Positions 1-7,985 of a stretch of DNA of 64,000 nucleotides are shown here, in pieces. This DNA comes from Phaeobacter gallaeciensis DSM 26640. GTDB lineage: Bacteria > Pseudomonadota > Alphaproteobacteria > Rhodobacterales > Rhodobacteraceae. Position numbers and translations under genes: made by a program. Position 1 is the stretch's first letter, and each line of letters starts with the position of its first letter. The DNA is taken from assembly GCF_000511385.1 (NCBI RefSeq), contig NC_023138.1, positions 62,001 to 126,000 on the forward strand, written 5' to 3'. The notes beneath the pieces were generated by a model. That model ran no database searches and was not told the DNA's origin. It was given only the letters and a program-made list of their open reading frames with translations.

Positions 1-1
1 G

Positions 2-274
2 AGGGCTGCGCAGTATCTGCGCTTCGTCAGCTGGAGCTTTCTCGGATATGGCGTTTTGGTTACCGCCAACGCCGCGATGAATGCGCGTTCGAAAGCTGTG
101 TGGTCAATGGGTTTGAGCCTGATGCGGATCTTTGCGATATATGTGCCGCTGGCGTGGCTGGGTGTCTGGATATTTGGTTATGCGGGCATTCTTGGCGCTG
201 CGGTGATCGCCAATCTGGCGGCTGTTCCAGGCGCTTATTTCACCGGTCGCAGGACGGGATTAGTGGCGCGCTGA
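2..274 (+). CDS. MATE-type efflux transporter, C-terminal fragment
   Basis: Only the last 90 codons are present; the frame is open at the window edge. The fragment is hydrophobic, with about three membrane helices, and includes a segment reading RFVSWSFLGYGV followed by NAAMNARSK. This resembles the late helices of MATE multidrug/sodium antiporters, where small residues and N-A-x-N-A stretches are common. Such proteins sit in the inner membrane and export organic cations or metabolites in exchange for Na+ or H+. The assignment rests on the overall pattern of a short piece, so another polytopic exporter of the same superfamily is possible. It is convergent with the topoisomerase gene and ends 9 bases from it. 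Confidence 0.65.
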   Translation, partial: RAAQYLRFVSWSFLGYGVLVTANAAMNARSKAVWSMGLSLMRIFAIYVPLAWLGVWIFGYAGILGAAVIANLAAVPGAYFTGRRTGLVAR

Positions 275-283
275 GAGCGCCGC

Positions 284-1261
284 TCAGCTGGCATTCAGCA
301 AATCAATCAGTCTACTCTCACCCAAGCGTAGCCCGCTGATTTGCCGCTGCGACAAAGCGCTCAGCCGTGCTGCACGTTGAGGGTCTGGTAGCTCGGCCAA
401 TCCGATGATCTGCGGATGGATATAGCTGTTGCGGGCGATGGTTGGGGTGTTGTGTAGCCGCTCTGCAGCGGCTTCTGCCATCGCGGTGATGGTCAGGGTC
501 GGGGCATCGAGAGCGACGGTAAATGCGGCATGGCTGCCGTTCCAGGTGCGCAGGGTCTTGGCGGAGACCCCATCGCCGCAGAGTTTAGCCAAAACCTCCT
601 GCACCTGCTCTGAACGCACGGCGCGGGTATTGCCGTCGGCGTCGACCCAAGAGATCAGTTCGGGACCGGCCAGATCCTGTGAGCGTTCAAGAATGCGTTG
701 CAGCGCAGGGCCACGCAGGGATTTCTCCACGGTCTGGCCACCCTTCGCCGTATATCTCAGCTGTATCACCTGCCCCGAAAAGGCGACGTGACGCGGGCGC
801 AATGTGGTGGCGCCGTAGCTGCCGTTCTCCTCGGTGTAGCTGGGATTTCCAATTCTGAGCGAGCCGCGATCCAACAGGGCGAGTACGGCTGCGATCGCGG
901 TGTCTTCGTCTCCAACAGGGCCGGTCAACCTGTCGCTGATCCAGCGGCGCAACACGGGTAGGCGCCCCCCAAAGGTGCCCAGCTGGGCAAATTTCTGTTC
1001 GGCCCGGTGCGCCTGCCATTCAGCGTGATAGCGATATTGCTTCCGATCGCGGGCGTCGCGCCCGGTGGCCTGAAGGTGGCCATTGGTCAGTGGGCACAAC
1101 CAGACATCTTTATAGGCAGGCGGGACGCCCAAACCATTCAGTCGCGCTCGTTCCGTCGCATCGCCGATATGACTGCCATCGGGCATGTAATAGGAAAACC
1201 CGCGGCCTCGACGGCGGCGGGTAATACCGGGCTGATCATCCGTATAGTAGACCAGTTTCAT
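284..1261 (-). CDS. DNA topoisomerase IB (poxvirus/bacterial type)
   Basis: This 325-residue protein relaxes supercoiled DNA by nicking one strand through a 3'-phosphotyrosine link. The N-terminal part (residues 1-90) has the bacterial TopIB pattern, including GRDARDRKQYRYH at 67-79, which carries the conserved Arg and Lys. A central RIGNPSY element follows, and the active-site tyrosine is Tyr280 in NSYIHP. Length fits the compact bacterial/poxviral class. The usual DFRTW box reads LRTWNGSHA, a mild divergence. It stands alone between convergent and same-strand neighbours with no sign of an operon. Bacterial TopIB is an accessory enzyme, patchily distributed in alphaproteobacteria. Confidence 0.92.
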   Translation of the reverse strand: MKLVYYTDDQPGITRRRRGRGFSYYMPDGSHIGDATERARLNGLGVPPAYKDVWLCPLTNGHLQATGRDARDRKQYRYHAEWQAHRAEQKFAQLGTFGGRLPVLRRWISDRLTGPVGDEDTAIAAVLALLDRGSLRIGNPSYTEENGSYGATTLRPRHVAFSGQVIQLRYTAKGGQTVEKSLRGPALQRILERSQDLAGPELISWVDADGNTRAVRSEQVQEVLAKLCGDGVSAKTLRTWNGSHAAFTVALDAPTLTITAMAEAAAERLHNTPTIARNSYIHPQIIGLAELPDPQRAARLSALSQRQISGLRLGESRLIDLLNAS

Positions 1262-1303
1262 TACGTTGATCTCTGTCTCAACAACGATGGGCCATGGGGT
1301 TGC

Positions 1304-1327
1304 GGGCCGCCTGAGGTCAGGCGGCCC
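1304..1327 (-). terminator. Hairpin after the aldehyde dehydrogenase gene
   Basis: A perfect inverted repeat with an 11-bp GC-rich stem (GGGCCGCCTGA / TCAGGCGGCCC) and a 2-base centre lies 9 bases past the stop of the dehydrogenase gene. There is no T-run, so it is a strong 3'-end hairpin but not a textbook intrinsic terminator. Confidence 0.55.
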
Positions 1328-1335
1328 TCACATTG

Positions 1336-2715
1336 TCAGCTCATAACCATGACTGATTTGACGTTCACAAATTCTTTCATGCCAAAGCCGCCGTGTTCTC
1401 GACCATAGCCGGAATCCTTGACACCACCGAAGGGCATGTTGGGGATCGCGAGACCAAACCCGTTGATGAACACCATCCCGGTGTCGAAGTGATCACGGGC
1501 GAGGGCAAGTGCCTTCTCGGTGTCTTTGGTCATGATGCCGCCACCAAGGCCAAAGCGGCTGTCGTTGGCGATGCGCATGGCGTCATCTTCGTCCTGCGCG
1601 CGGATCAATGCGGCGACTGGGCCGAAGAGTTCATCGTCATAGGCGGGTTGGCCGGGGGTCACATTCTCAAGAACGGTCGCCGGGTAGAAGAAACCTTCGC
1701 CATCTGGCATCTCACCACCGCAAAGCAGTCTGGCACCACCTTCGAGACTGTCTTTCACCTGTTGATGAAGATCGTCGCGCAGATCCTTTCGTGCCATCGG
1801 CCCGATGTCTGCATCTTCCCCCATCGGGTCCCCGGGGGTGACACGCTTCATCGCCTCGACATAGGCGTCGCGGAACTGATCATAGATGGCGTCCACCACG
1901 ATGAAACGTTTGGCGGCAATGCAGGTTTCGCCATTGCTGTAGGTCCGGCCATTGACGCAGGTCTGGACGGCAGCCTCGATATCGGCATCCTCCAACACGA
2001 TGTAGGCATCGTTGGACCCCAGCTCCAGTACAGTTTTTTTCACTGCCTCTGCGGCCTTGGCACCGACCTTGCGGCCCGCGCCATCGCTGCCGGTCAGGGT
2101 GACACCGCGCACCAGATCGTGGCTGATCAAAGTATTCGATTGATCATGGGAGATCACCAGGGCCTGAAACAATCCCTTCGGAAGGCCCGCGGCCTCGTAG
2201 ATTTCCTGCAGCATCTGACCCGAACCGGTGACGTTGGAGGCATGTTTCAGCAGCACGCCGTTGCCAGCAATCAAGCTGGCAATCGAATAGCGGACAACTT
2301 GATAAGCGGGAAAATTCCACGGCTGGATGCCGTACACAACGCCGATGGGCGAATAGAAGATGTGCCCTTTCTCGCCACCCTCGATATCGCGTTCTTCCGG
2401 GGCGAAAGCATCCGGAGCTTCGGCCGCGCTGTAGTCACAGATTGCGGCGCAGAGATCGATCTCCTGATGGCTTTGCTTGAGCAGTTTGCCCATCTCCTTG
2501 GTCATCAGTTCTGCAAGCTCATCCTTGCGGTCGCGCAGGGCTGCGCCAATAGATTTGATGACTTTTGCGCGATCTTCCACCGGGGTCAGCCGCCAATCCA
2601 GAAATGCATTGTGGCAGCGTTGCACGGCGTCTTCCAGCGCCTCACCGCTGAGCACGTTATAGCTGTTGAGTGTTTTGCCAGTGGTTGGATTCACGGTTGT
2701 GACTGTATCGGACAT
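1336..2715 (-). CDS. NAD(P)-dependent succinate-semialdehyde-type dehydrogenase
   Basis: This 459-residue ALDH-superfamily enzyme resembles the Sad/YneI and GabD group, which oxidises succinate semialdehyde to succinate in GABA and related pathways. Visible features are PWNFP with the conserved Asn at 134, the general-base Glu231 in LELGSND and the nucleophile Cys265 in NGETCIAAKR. The C-terminal MPFGGVKDSGYGREHG motif is intact. Length is normal for the family. The glycine usually found after LELG is serine here. The start is preceded by an AAAGG ribosome site. No partner transaminase is nearby, so the exact aldehyde substrate is inferred from family resemblance only. Confidence 0.88.
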   Translation of the reverse strand: MSDTVTTVNPTTGKTLNSYNVLSGEALEDAVQRCHNAFLDWRLTPVEDRAKVIKSIGAALRDRKDELAELMTKEMGKLLKQSHQEIDLCAAICDYSAAEAPDAFAPEERDIEGGEKGHIFYSPIGVVYGIQPWNFPAYQVVRYSIASLIAGNGVLLKHASNVTGSGQMLQEIYEAAGLPKGLFQALVISHDQSNTLISHDLVRGVTLTGSDGAGRKVGAKAAEAVKKTVLELGSNDAYIVLEDADIEAAVQTCVNGRTYSNGETCIAAKRFIVVDAIYDQFRDAYVEAMKRVTPGDPMGEDADIGPMARKDLRDDLHQQVKDSLEGGARLLCGGEMPDGEGFFYPATVLENVTPGQPAYDDELFGPVAALIRAQDEDDAMRIANDSRFGLGGGIMTKDTEKALALARDHFDTGMVFINGFGLAIPNMPFGGVKDSGYGREHGGFGMKEFVNVKSVMVMS

Positions 2716-2887
2716 GATTGGCCTTTCGTTCTATCGGCAGAGAGGGATGCCTCTGACTGTCTCTTGCAGGCACAACGTAGCTTCCGTGATTGGGTTCCCG
2801 GCAATCGCGGGGACGTGAGGTCGTAGCCGTAAGTTGTGGGATGGCTCGGCCTGTTCATCGCAACTCGGATTGCCTTCCTCTCAATGA

Positions 2888-2902
2888 GAACGTATACAGA
2901 AC
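2888..2902 (+). promoter_or_regulatory. LexA (SOS) box, GAAC-N7-GAAC
   Basis: GAAC-GTATACA-GAAC is an exact match to the alphaproteobacterial LexA operator (GTTC-N7-GTTC on the other strand). It ends 2 bases before the ATG chosen for the radical SAM gene, so it would overlap the transcription start and imply a leaderless or very short leader mRNA. The direct match is seen; LexA binding is inferred. Confidence 0.75.
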
Positions 2903-2904
2903 AT

Positions 2905-4140
2905 ATGACTCGACAGACACTGGATCAAAAACTCGCCATCCTAAGTGATGCTGCCAAATATGACGCCTCCTGCGCGTCTTCTGCCTCAACGAAACGCGAC
3001 TCACGCGATGGGAAGGGGTTGGGCTCAAACGAGGGGACGGGGATCTGCCACGCCTATGCGCCGGATGGGCGCTGCATCAGCCTGTTGAAGATCCTGATGA
3101 CCAACTTTTGCATCTATGACTGCACATATTGTGTGAATCGGGTGTCCTCGAATGTGCCACGCGCTCGGTTTTCGGTGGATGAAGTGGTGAAGCTGACCAT
3201 CGAATTCTACCGACGCAATTATATCGAGGGTCTGTTCCTCTCCTCGGGGATCATCCGGTCGCCGGACGCAACGATGTCGGATATGGTACAGATTGCGCGT
3301 AAACTGCGGCAGGAAGAGAATTTTCGCGGTTATATCCATCTCAAGACGATTCCAGATGCAGCGCCGGAGCTGATTGCTGAGGCTGGTCTGTTGGCGGATC
3401 GCCTGTCGATCAACGTCGAGATGCCGAATGATGCAGCGGTGCGCGAACATGCGCCTGAGAAAGATCCCAGCCAAATCCGCAAGGCAATGGGCGATGTACG
3501 CCTGCGCAAGGAGGCCGCCAAGGACCGCAGCCACACAGGCCGTCGCCCGCCCCGGTTCGCCCCGGCAGGGCAGTCCACTCAGATGATTATCGGGGCGGAT
3601 GGCTCAAATGACGCGATGGTACTGGGCCAGTCGACCCGGCTCTATTCCAGCTATAAGCTGAAGCGGGTTTATTATTCTGCGTTCTCTCCAATTCCTGACA
3701 GTTCGGCCAAGTTGCCTCTGATATCCCCACCATTGCAGCGCGAGCATCGCTTGTATCAGGCGGATTGGTTACTGCGGTTTTATGACTTCCAGCTTGATGA
3801 GATCACCTCGGTGACGCCGGATGGCAATCTGGATCTGCATATAGATCCCAAACTGGCCTGGGCGCTGGCCCATCGCGAGATGTTCCCGTTGGATGTGAAC
3901 CGGGCCAGCCGGGAGATGCTGTTGCGCGTGCCAGGGTTTGGCGTGAAGACGGTGAACCGCATCCTGAGCACCCGGCGGCACCGGTCGCTGCGGTATGAAG
4001 ATCTTCTGCGCATCGGGGCCTCAATGAAAAAGGCACGGGCCTTTGTGGTGGCGGGTGGTTGGACACCGGGTCGGCTGACAGACAGTGTCGATTTGCGGGC
4101 GCGGTTTGCACCGCCACCAGAACAGCTGGCCCTGTTCTGA
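2905..4140 (+). CDS. Putative DNA modification/repair radical SAM protein
   Basis: This 411-residue protein belongs to the radical SAM family (TIGR03916 type) that almost always travels with a UDG-like gene and is presumed to act on damaged or modified DNA. The [4Fe-4S] motif is Cys69-x3-Cys73-x2-Cys76 (CIYDCTYC). Near the C-terminus a helix-hairpin-helix stretch (LDVNRASREMLLRVPGFG) suggests DNA binding. The ATG at 2905 is chosen because the conserved N-terminus (KLAILSDAAKYDASCASS) begins just after it; an in-frame ATG at 2884 is possible but would put the LexA box inside the gene. It overlaps the next gene by one base (TGATG), so the two are translationally coupled. The chemical reaction is unknown. 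Confidence 0.88.
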   Translation: MTRQTLDQKLAILSDAAKYDASCASSASTKRDSRDGKGLGSNEGTGICHAYAPDGRCISLLKILMTNFCIYDCTYCVNRVSSNVPRARFSVDEVVKLTIEFYRRNYIEGLFLSSGIIRSPDATMSDMVQIARKLRQEENFRGYIHLKTIPDAAPELIAEAGLLADRLSINVEMPNDAAVREHAPEKDPSQIRKAMGDVRLRKEAAKDRSHTGRRPPRFAPAGQSTQMIIGADGSNDAMVLGQSTRLYSSYKLKRVYYSAFSPIPDSSAKLPLISPPLQREHRLYQADWLLRFYDFQLDEITSVTPDGNLDLHIDPKLAWALAHREMFPLDVNRASREMLLRVPGFGVKTVNRILSTRRHRSLRYEDLLRIGASMKKARAFVVAGGWTPGRLTDSVDLRARFAPPPEQLALF

Positions 4141-5615
4141 TGTACCATGCTGAAATGCCTGTAATTGGGACGGCGGAGGCCTGGCGCTGCGCTGCGCGGG
4201 GGTTTCTGGCACAGGGTATTCCGCCTGAGGCAATCCTCTGGAACAATGACAGCATGGCGCCGGATCTGTTCGCATCACAGACCCGACCGCCGCCCAATGG
4301 CGATATCCACGTGCCGCGCGGCTTTGTCACCTTGGCGGATAAGGTGGTCTGGCACAGCGACCCGAGCCGGTTCTCCCGGCTCTATGGGTTTCTCTGGCGC
4401 CTGCGGGGGGAGCGTGGTCTGATGAGTGATCGCGGTGATTTGGATTTGGCCCGGCTGCGGCAGATGGAAAAAGCTGTGTCGCGCTGCCAACACAAGATGA
4501 AAGCCTTCGTCCGGTTTCGTGAATTGGGTGACGCAGATGCGCCGCGCCGGTCCTTCGCGGCGTGGTTTGAGCCGACACATCACACGGTGGAGCCAACAGC
4601 GACGTTTTTTGCCCGGCGTTTTGCCGATATGGACTGGCGCATACTGACGCCGGATGTTGCAGCGATATTTGAGGGTGGCGAGCTGCGGTTTGAGCCCGGC
4701 CATCCCCGGCCTGAACTGCCGCAGGATGCCAGCGAACAGCTCTGGGTTACCTATTTCCGCAATATCTTCAATCCGGCGCGGTTGAAGGTTCAGGCCATGC
4801 AATCGGAGATGCCCAAGAAATACTGGAAGAATATGCCGGAAGCCGCTGCCATTCCGGAGTTGATTGCCACAGCCCCGGCCCGGGCGCGCGCCATGGCGGA
4901 AGCCGCACCAACCTTGCCACCGTTACGCGCCGCGCGGGTGCAGGCCCGCTTGCCAGAGGCAAACCCCTATTGGCAGGGGCCGGCCGCTGAATTGCCCGCG
5001 GCAATCAACAGCTGCACTCGCTGTCCGTTATATGGCCCAGCCACGCAGGCTGTTCCCGGTGAAGGCCCAACAGATGCGGATCTGATGATTGTCGGCGAAC
5101 AACCCGGTGATCAGGAGGATCTGGTGGGGCGGCCATTTGTGGGACCTGCCGGGCAGCTGTTTGATCAATTGGCGGCTGAGATCGGGCTGTCGCGGGAGGC
5201 GGCCTATGTTACCAATGCGGTGAAACATTTCAAATTTATGCCTAGGGGCCGCAAGAGACTGCATCAACGGCCCAATGGATCGGAAATTCACCACTGTCAG
5301 GTTTGGCTCCGGGCTGAACTGGATCTGGTCCAACCAAAGCTGATCCTCGCGCTTGGCGCGACAGCGACGGAGGCGTTGCTGGGGACTGGCAAGGATATCC
5401 AGCAGCGGCGTGGCACGATTGAGCGCCGCGCTGACGGGACGCCGGTTTTGATTACCCTGCATCCGTCTTATTTGCTTCGGGTGCCCGACCCCCATCTGCG
5501 CGCGCATGCAACCGAGGATCTGCGGGCAGACCTGCGACTGGCGGCTGATTGGTTGGTTCACTACGAGACGTCGGGCAGGCCTCAATGTGGGGCGCCACTA
5601 GAAGCCTGCCCCTAG
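4140..5615 (+). CDS. UdgX-type uracil-DNA-binding protein fused to DUF4130-type domain
   Basis: This 491-residue protein has two parts. Residues 1-260 are the DUF4130 / TIGR03915-like domain found next to the radical SAM partner. Residues 285-480 are an Fe-S uracil-DNA glycosylase-like domain of the UdgX group. Visible motifs are CTRC at 292-295 (cluster ligands), GEQPGDQED at 319-327, KRLHQ at 372-376 and HPSYLLR at 441-447. The KR-hydrophobic-HQ insert, here with His375, is the mark of UdgX, whose histidine forms a covalent bond with DNA after uracil removal. The start is the ATG that overlaps the upstream stop. Together with the LexA box this looks like an SOS-induced repair pair. Confidence 0.9.
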   Translation: MYHAEMPVIGTAEAWRCAARGFLAQGIPPEAILWNNDSMAPDLFASQTRPPPNGDIHVPRGFVTLADKVVWHSDPSRFSRLYGFLWRLRGERGLMSDRGDLDLARLRQMEKAVSRCQHKMKAFVRFRELGDADAPRRSFAAWFEPTHHTVEPTATFFARRFADMDWRILTPDVAAIFEGGELRFEPGHPRPELPQDASEQLWVTYFRNIFNPARLKVQAMQSEMPKKYWKNMPEAAAIPELIATAPARARAMAEAAPTLPPLRAARVQARLPEANPYWQGPAAELPAAINSCTRCPLYGPATQAVPGEGPTDADLMIVGEQPGDQEDLVGRPFVGPAGQLFDQLAAEIGLSREAAYVTNAVKHFKFMPRGRKRLHQRPNGSEIHHCQVWLRAELDLVQPKLILALGATATEALLGTGKDIQQRRGTIERRADGTPVLITLHPSYLLRVPDPHLRAHATEDLRADLRLAADWLVHYETSGRPQCGAPLEACP

Positions 5616-5869
5616 TCCGTGCTTGTGGTGCTGGTCGAGCTTGAGGAGCCGAGGCCCGCGACCAGCGCCAGCCCCAGAAGACCAATTGCAGGTGCAATCA
5701 TCGGCGCGAATTGACCTGCAACCGGTTCAATGAACAAAAGACACGCGTCTTCTTCCGCGTTGCGGTCATCCTCGCAGTCCAGTTGGTCCTCTGCGGTCTT
5801 TGTAGTCTGCGCCAGACCGGAATCTGCCATCAGCAGGAGGGCAAAGGCGCAGCTCAGGATTGGTCGCAT
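5612..5869 (-). CDS. Small secreted protein, YjbE-like position and composition
   Basis: This 85-residue protein has a clear signal peptide (MRPILSCAFALLLMADSGLAQ), then an acidic stretch with two cysteines (CEDDRNAEEDAC), one hydrophobic helix and a Ser/Thr-rich tail (SSSSTSTTSTD). E. coli YjbE, from the yjbEFGH exopolysaccharide operon, is also a tiny exported protein ending in a Gly/Ser/Thr-rich tail. The gene is last in an operon containing YjbH and YjbF, so a YjbE-like role is plausible although direct similarity is weak. The ATG at 5869 is preceded by AGGA. An in-frame ATG at 5896 that overlaps the upstream stop is the alternative start. Confidence 0.6.
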   Translation of the reverse strand: MRPILSCAFALLLMADSGLAQTTKTAEDQLDCEDDRNAEEDACLLFIEPVAGQFAPMIAPAIGLLGLALVAGLGSSSSTSTTSTD

Positions 5870-5895
5870 GATATATCCTATCGCCGTTTGTCCCA

Positions 5896-7269
5896 TCAGT
5901 TCACCGCCGCTGCGACGGGTGTTGTGATCAGGGAAGGAGTGATTTGGCGCAGGGTACGGCCCCATTTGGTGACCGGGTTCTCGGCGACGAAGATCACATC
6001 ATCCGGTCGCAGCTGGAATTTGGTCGCGAGTGTCAGGTTGGCCGCACTGCTCGCATTCAGATGCCAGGCGGTCACCGCGCCGAATTCACGCGGGTCGCTG
6101 GAGGCGCGCAGCACATAGACTTGTGAAACATCACCGGTTTCGCGCGCGATCCCACCGCCCGCATCATAGAGCGCATCCGCCAGAGAGGCCTGGCGTTCGT
6201 AGGGCAGAGGATAGCGGGTCTGTTTATCGACCTCGCCGGTCAGATAGACATAGTCACGGTTGTTCGCGCCAAGAACTTCACGCGCCTCAAAGGTGCTGCG
6301 CTGTTCGGCATAGTCACTGCGGCGCAGGGAGATCGCAGTGTTCAGCTCGCTCAGTTCCTGTGCACGGGCAGCGAGAGTTGTCTGCTTCAGGCGTATCTGT
6401 TGTTCAAAGAAGCGCTCAGCGCGGTTGAGATTGAAATCCGTATCGACAAACACGGCATCGCCGGAGATGAGACGTGTGTTTTGCAGATCGGGGGCGGCAT
6501 AAAAATCTGTGAGCGGGATTTGATAGAGTTCACCGTCGCGATAAATCCTGACGGAACTGACGTCGATATCCGCTACGGACACGCTGCCCGCAGCGGCCAG
6601 CGCTTCGCTGAGGTAGAGCGGTGTCAGGGTGATCGGCAGAACACCGGGTTTTCCAACCGCTCCGCCGACAGAGACGCGACGCGAGTTGAACTCGGCGATT
6701 TCGAGGCTGAAAGTCGGGTCGAACTGGGCTTCTACCAGTTTCTGGAACAGCAATTCCTCCGCATCCTCAATCGTCAGCCCGGCAATGCGTACGCGCCCGA
6801 CATCGGGAATATTGACCGATCCGTCATCCTGTACGGTGTAGCCATTGCGGCTGTTCTGCGCCGCCAGCAGACCAGTCAGCTCTTCCAAGGTGTTGCGTGT
6901 CGTGGGCGTTGCCAGCATGACGACGTCACCAACCCCGATCTGATAGGGCATTTCGGGAGTCGCCGGAGGACGCTTTAGCGCAAGGCGCTGATTGCGAAGG
7001 CCCTCCTGAGTGGATGGCGCCTCTGGCAGTCGTCCCGCGCCGCGAACAGAAACACCCGCGCCGGTGCCGGCGGTGCGGGCGTAGGCTTCGGGCAGTGATT
7101 GCGGAGCATAGGCGGCCCGGTTGGCTTGCGTTACGGTTTCACCATTCAGCGGCACCACACGCACCTGTGTGCCATCCCCTGCGCCGGGGATGACATCAGA
7201 GCTGCGATAGACGGTTGAACATCCTGCCAGCGCAAGGGCGGCGCAGCAGATCATGGAAATCAGGCGCAA
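5896..7269 (-). CDS. Polysaccharide export lipoprotein (Wza/KpsD-like)
   Basis: This 457-residue outer-membrane export protein is of the polysaccharide biosynthesis/export family (Poly_export plus SLBB domains), which forms the channel for surface polysaccharide. A lipoprotein signal MRLISMICCAALALAGC is followed by the PYQIGVGDVV hallmark of the Poly_export domain, then SLBB-type repeats beginning near RRVSVGGAVGKPG and DYVYLTGEVDK. The TTG at 7269 is chosen because a strong GGAGG lies 7 bases upstream and it opens exactly at the signal peptide. An ATG at 7329 overlapping the yjbF stop (ATGA) would add 20 residues that spoil the signal. It sits inside a yjb-type operon. Confidence 0.87.
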   Translation of the reverse strand: MRLISMICCAALALAGCSTVYRSSDVIPGAGDGTQVRVVPLNGETVTQANRAAYAPQSLPEAYARTAGTGAGVSVRGAGRLPEAPSTQEGLRNQRLALKRPPATPEMPYQIGVGDVVMLATPTTRNTLEELTGLLAAQNSRNGYTVQDDGSVNIPDVGRVRIAGLTIEDAEELLFQKLVEAQFDPTFSLEIAEFNSRRVSVGGAVGKPGVLPITLTPLYLSEALAAAGSVSVADIDVSSVRIYRDGELYQIPLTDFYAAPDLQNTRLISGDAVFVDTDFNLNRAERFFEQQIRLKQTTLAARAQELSELNTAISLRRSDYAEQRSTFEAREVLGANNRDYVYLTGEVDKQTRYPLPYERQASLADALYDAGGGIARETGDVSQVYVLRASSDPREFGAVTAWHLNASSAANLTLATKFQLRPDDVIFVAENPVTKWGRTLRQITPSLITTPVAAAVN

Positions 7270-7325
7270 GGTCTTTCCTCCAGTCGGGGTGGGATGGCGC
7301 TGGCAAGGCGCGTTGAGGGTGCGGA

Positions 7326-7985
7326 TCATGGTGTCACCTGCAGCCGTGTTGTTATTGTACCAAGATAAGGTCCGGTCCACTGGCGGCTCTGGATGAGCCT
7401 GTTGTCAGTTGCTCGCAACCAATAGAGGTTCAGGAAATTCTGGTCCGGGTTGATGCAGCTCTCGGCGATCAGGCGGGTGGCGATTTCTTGGCCGGCAATG
7501 GTCAGCGTACGATTGCCGCGATCCCTGATGTCGCAGTGATAAGTCCGGGTCTCAGTCTCATCGTTGCCGGTCAGATAGCTGTGAAATCGCTCTGCCGACC
7601 CTTCTGCATGTGCAAAAATACGACGACGAGATTGCTCCAGGTCAACAGCCATCAAACCTGCGCCGAAACCACGGGTTGCGCGCAGCAGACCCTTGTCCGT
7701 CTGCAGGCTCGCCCCGTCGGAGGACAGCCATGTGACCAGCCCGGCGCGGCGGGTTTCCTGCAGCATGACACCGCCTCTTCCGGTCTTGAGAAAGCGGACC
7801 TGTATCTGCTCGGCACCGGCGTTGGCCAGCATGGCGGCGCGTGCGGTGGTCTGCTCAGAAAGACCTCTTGTCAGCTGCTCTGTCGTCAGGATCTCGCGTT
7901 CATCATTCGTGCAGGCCGCAACGCTCAGGCAGGCGAGGGCTGCGATGGCACTGGTGAACCGGTGGAGACGTCGCGCGATCATCAT
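7326..7985 (-). CDS. yjbF: YjbF-family lipoprotein
   Basis: This 219-residue protein has a lipobox-type signal ending in LACLSVAACTNDE, so it is an envelope lipoprotein. The rest matches the YjbF/GfcB pattern seen next to YjbH, including the segment AGLVTWLSSDGASLQTDKGLLRATRGFG (seen here as two shorter blocks) and a C-terminal NLYWLRATDNRLIQSRQW. YjbF proteins accompany YjbH in exopolysaccharide production; their exact job is unknown. The start ATG at 7985 overlaps the yjbH stop (ATGA), showing coupling. An ATG one codon later is equally possible. Confidence 0.85.
   Translation of the reverse strand: MMIARRLHRFTSAIAALACLSVAACTNDEREILTTEQLTRGLSEQTTARAAMLANAGAEQIQVRFLKTGRGGVMLQETRRAGLVTWLSSDGASLQTDKGLLRATRGFGAGLMAVDLEQSRRRIFAHAEGSAERFHSYLTGNDETETRTYHCDIRDRGNRTLTIAGQEIATRLIAESCINPDQNFLNLYWLRATDNRLIQSRQWTGPYLGTITTRLQVTP

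Noticed and set aside
1393-2826. Long open frame opposite the aldehyde dehydrogenase gene
   Set aside because: It runs antisense to a gene with every ALDH motif and encodes no recognisable protein; a codon-bias shadow.
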